Shown piece by piece: positions 61,961 to 64,000 of a stretch of DNA of 64,000 nucleotides. Numbering within the stretch: the stretch's first letter is position 1; the number at the start of each line of letters is the position of its first letter. Source of the DNA: Pedobacter sp. Leaf216 (GTDB taxonomy: Bacteria; Bacteroidota; Bacteroidia; Sphingobacteriales; Sphingobacteriaceae); the NCBI RefSeq assembly GCF_001421515.1, contig NZ_LMKM01000012.1, forward strand, positions 951 to 64,950, given 5' to 3'. The notes beneath the pieces were generated by a model. It did not search any database. It was given only the letters and a program-made list of their open reading frames with translations, and had not been told where the DNA came from. The position numbers were made by a program, and so were the translations under genes.

Positions 61961-62812
61961 ATGCAAACAGCTAAAAATAAGGTTGCTCTTCTCGTTCATG
62001 CCTGCGATCGTTATGAATTTCTTTATAAAGGCTTTAATTTTACATTTACAGAAAACTGGGATTTTAATATTCCATGCAACTATTATTTTGCAACCGAGGT
62101 AAACAACGCAGCTATAAATGGCTTTACCAATATTAAATCGGGCAATGGCGAATGGGCCGACCGTTTAGCAACGCTATTAAACAATATGGAGGAGGAATAT
62201 GTACTTTACTTCCAGGAGGATATGTGGCTAACTAAACCGGTAAATGCAAAGTTTTTTACCACACTCTTTGAGGAGGCAATTCAAAACAACTGGCGCCAGG
62301 TTAAACTGCACAGCATGAATGTTTACAAAACACGAGCAAGCAATAACGATATTGAAGGCTTTAATGTTGCTGAAATCGATAATGAAGCATCGCAATATTT
62401 AATGTCGCACCAAGTTACCCTTTGGAAAAAAGACTTTCTGCTCGCTCAACTTCATAAAAAAGAACATCCATGGAGAAATGAACGTAAAGGCACTAAAAGA
62501 TTAAAAAAATTAAACCCTTTGATTCTTCATGCTGATTATTTTGCAGAGAACGGCGCAGCAGAAATAAACAATAATAAAAACCCATTATTAAGAAGCGAGT
62601 ATTATGCCGTTTCATTTAACAGCACCTTAAATAATAACATTCTCCGCTTCATTGAATGGCTTAAAACGGGCAGTGCCGCTCAAAAAGAATATGCTGCAGA
62701 ATTACAAAACCACTACGATAATAATTTAACCCACGATGGTAATGAGCGGCCTAAAAAAGTGGATATATTCAAAAAAATTAAAAATTTTATTCAGAAAAGA
62801 GCTGACAACTAA
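61961..62812 (+). CDS. Glycosyltransferase-like protein (GT-A fold suspected)
   Basis: A 283-residue soluble protein. The start MQTAKNKVALLVHACDRYEF and the segment NMEEEYVLYFQEDMWLTKPV (about 90-109), with an acidic QEDMW in the place of a DxD, resemble nucleotide-sugar glycosyltransferases with a GT-A fold that are scattered through Bacteroidota surface-glycan loci. HQVTLWKKDFLLAQL and a basic tail (FKKIKNFIQKRADN) follow. No membrane helix. It has its own promoter and no linked glycan genes, so the acceptor is unknown. The glycosyltransferase call is by motif resemblance only. Confidence 0.6.
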   Translation: MQTAKNKVALLVHACDRYEFLYKGFNFTFTENWDFNIPCNYYFATEVNNAAINGFTNIKSGNGEWADRLATLLNNMEEEYVLYFQEDMWLTKPVNAKFFTTLFEEAIQNNWRQVKLHSMNVYKTRASNNDIEGFNVAEIDNEASQYLMSHQVTLWKKDFLLAQLHKKEHPWRNERKGTKRLKKLNPLILHADYFAENGAAEINNNKNPLLRSEYYAVSFNSTLNNNILRFIEWLKTGSAAQKEYAAELQNHYDNNLTHDGNERPKKVDIFKKIKNFIQKRADN

Positions 62813-62832
62813 TTTTTGCTTATAATTTGAAT

Positions 62833-63396
62833 TTATTTCTGAACTTTCCAGCCTTCATCCTTACTCAGCTTTAATTTATACGTTTTTGTAATAAAACTGC
62901 TGTTTTTGTCTGCATCTTTATCAAACGGTTCAAAATCTGTAGTCGTCATTTTAAGTGATACCGTAACTTTTGCCGTGCTTGAGTTTACCTGTGCAAAATC
63001 TACTGGTTTCTCATCCGATAATACATACTCTACAACTTTAACGGTAGCTCTATCACCATCCTGCTTTAAAACCAACGGACTAGCCTTGTCAGTTAAAGTG
63101 ATCTGATAAATGTAGCTGCTATCTTTTGAAAGGAACTTCTTTTTGGCTTCTTTTAAACTTAACGTAACTAATCCTTTACTGGCCAAAGATTTATATTTGC
63201 CCAATTCGAACATATCGTTTGTACTGTTAAATTTCATCTCCCCAAATTTAAAGCGGGTTGTTTTATATTCAGGATTAGCTTTTAAATAATCAATAATTAC
63301 CTCTGATGCTTCATCCTGATTAATAGTTGTTTTGGTTTTACAAGCTGCTAGCCCAATAATAATAAATGAAAGAATATAGATAGTAAGTTTTTTCAT
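62833..63396 (-). CDS. Predicted lipoprotein of unknown function, 187 aa
   Basis: A 187-residue lipoprotein: MKKLTIYILSFIIIGLAACK with lipobox LAAC (Cys19), then a soluble alpha/beta domain rich in Lys, Thr and Ser. The C-terminal half has alternating beta-strand pattern (TAKVTVSLKMTTTDFEPF, FITKTYKLKLSKDEGWKVQK) like NTF2/DUF4878-type lipoprotein domains, but I cannot assign a family. It is convergent with the glycosyltransferase-like gene, 20 bases apart. Its own upstream gap leads into the hairpin repeat at 63437. Confidence 0.7.
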   Translation of the reverse strand: MKKLTIYILSFIIIGLAACKTKTTINQDEASEVIIDYLKANPEYKTTRFKFGEMKFNSTNDMFELGKYKSLASKGLVTLSLKEAKKKFLSKDSSYIYQITLTDKASPLVLKQDGDRATVKVVEYVLSDEKPVDFAQVNSSTAKVTVSLKMTTTDFEPFDKDADKNSSFITKTYKLKLSKDEGWKVQK

Positions 63397-63436
63397 GTGT
63401 GTATGCTTTATACTTTTTAAAGATATTTATTTTTAG

Positions 63437-63590
63437 TTTAACCGCAAAGCGCGCGAAGTTTATTAGTCTTTACGGTTGTAACCACAAAGGCGCAGAAAAA
63501 CACGAAGAATATATTCAAGTCATGATATGAATGTATAAACCCTCCTTTGCACCCTCTGCGTTTTCACTTTGTGGGCTTTGCGGTAAAAGC
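63437..63590. repeat. Long inverted-repeat element related to the 56-kb array
   Basis: TTTAACCGCAAAG at 63437-63449 and CTTTGCGGTAAA at 63576-63587 form terminal inverted repeats, with GCGCGCGAAG, ACCACAAAGGCGCAGA on one side and CTCTGCG, CACTTTGTGGG on the other also complementary. The whole 154 bases fill the gap between two genes and would fold as one hairpin. The TTTTACCGCAAAG opening is shared with 55945-55960. Confidence 0.75.
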
Positions 63591-63594
63591 AGAC

Positions 63595-64000
63595 CTAAGT
63601 CCGTTTTAGGTATTTTAAATTCGGTAAAATCATCGCCGATAGAATCACCACAACACCAACCCATCTTAAAAATGATACCTGCTCTTGAAGCACAAAACCA
63701 GCCATCATAACGGCCACAGGCAATTCTGCCGCACTTAATATTGAGCTAATGACTGTCCCGATTCTAGGCACACCTTCTGCATAAAATAAAGGCGGAATTA
63801 CTGTTCCAAAAACTGAAATTATTAATCCCCACTTCAATAGGCTCCCGCCCAAAGCGCCATTAAACAAAAACGCTGGTGGAAAAATAATGAAAATCAAAAT
63901 GCAAGCTCCGGTAATCATTAAAGCACTTTTATGAAGCGCAGGATATTCATTTCCAATTCTTCCGCTAAGCAATAAAAAACCTGCGTAACATATTGCGGCC
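63595..64000 (-). CDS. EamA-family (DMT) transporter, C-terminal part (5' end outside window)
   Basis: The frame is open from the stop at 63595 to the right edge, so the N-terminal part lies outside. Visible are about 134 residues with four to five membrane helices: AAICYAGFLLLL, SALMITGACILIFIIFPP, GLIISVFGTVIPPLFYAEGV and the ending SAAELPVAVMMAGFVLQEQV followed by RWVGVVVILSAMILPN. The block GTVIPPLFYAEGVPRIGTVIS with ELPVAV is the EamA second repeat. Drug/metabolite exporter by family; the substrate cannot be assigned. Confidence 0.85.
   Translation of the reverse strand, partial: AAICYAGFLLLSGRIGNEYPALHKSALMITGACILIFIIFPPAFLFNGALGGSLLKWGLIISVFGTVIPPLFYAEGVPRIGTVISSILSAAELPVAVMMAGFVLQEQVSFLRWVGVVVILSAMILPNLKYLKRT

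Noticed and set aside
1..64000. tRNA or rRNA genes
   Set aside because: I looked for the conserved GTTCRAATCC arm and rRNA-like blocks and found only coding matches. None can be supported.
1..64000. Prophage, integrative element or insertion sequence
   Set aside because: No integrase, transposase, relaxase or structural phage gene is seen. The broken toxin-antitoxin loci and the eCIS-core gene alone are not enough.

Overview
The window is chromosomal DNA of an AT-rich Gram-negative member of the phylum Bacteroidota, most likely a Pedobacter-like Sphingobacteriaceae. The evidence is: repeated matches to the Bacteroidota promoter element TAnnTTTG ahead of genes and almost no Shine-Dalgarno motifs; Bacteroidota-typical families (GIN-domain protein, CCC-motif membrane protein, a MauE/DoxX-thioredoxin protein of the BT_3928 type, DUF1599, CruF-type carotenoid enzymes, split methylmalonyl-CoA mutase); and lipid A/Kdo genes of an outer-membrane organism. 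I see no rRNA, tRNA, CRISPR array, insertion sequence or prophage. The assignment to genus is inference.

Layout. 1-5.0 kb: end of an unidentified membrane protein, two overlapping outer-membrane lipid A deacylase genes (LpxR type then PagL type), a CoA-binding protein, a DinB protein and a flavoprotein. 5.0-8.4 kb: a repeat-rich gap, a LemA/TPM-domain operon, a small unknown and a NUDIX hydrolase. 8.4-13.3 kb: two S41 peptidases facing a LytS/LytTR-type two-component pair that ends in a 40-bp perfect palindrome. 13.3-15.3 kb: dnaA with an upstream region carrying DnaA boxes, one overlapping the predicted dnaA promoter. 15.3-19.3 kb: methylmalonyl-CoA mutase catalytic subunit, a membrane-anchored unknown, an A-type Fe-S carrier and a MacB-like permease. 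19.5-24.1 kb: a compact UDP-sugar operon (ugd, UDP-glucuronate decarboxylase, galE, an unknown, CpsB-type phosphatase), divergent from Kdo transferase; then gluconokinase and ferrochelatase.

27-40 kb holds dispersed carotenoid genes: a CrtW-like ketolase, ispH, a CruF-like hydratase, a CruC-like glycosyltransferase, a CruD-like acyltransferase and, 7 kb further, a CrtD-like desaturase. Together they suggest a ketolated, 1'-hydroxylated, glycosylated and acylated monocyclic carotenoid whose early steps are encoded elsewhere. Between them lie a phosphoribosyltransferase, a GIN-domain protein, RlmD, a DoxX protein and an M28 peptidase. 39.7-43.5 kb is an operon of DUF1599, MauE/thioredoxin-like, a lone DppB-type permease, DinB and shikimate kinase, divergent from folP-cdaA (folate and c-di-AMP). 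45.6-49.4 kb contains bacilliredoxin, small membrane proteins, a YARHG lipoprotein and a broken PIN-toxin module. 49.4-64 kb carries a GH3-family protein, lptB, recJ, a sulfatase, a metallo-beta-lactamase-fold hydrolase, YceI, a frameshifted lipoprotein with an eCIS-core (DUF4157) domain, gcvP, a glycosyltransferase-like protein, a lipoprotein and a partial EamA transporter.

The most unusual signals are the tandem lipid A deacylases, two decayed toxin-antitoxin loci, the eCIS-core lipoprotein broken by one base, a 42-bp palindromic tandem array at 27.2 kb, and a four-fold array of long hairpin repeats at 56 kb with a relative at 63.5 kb.
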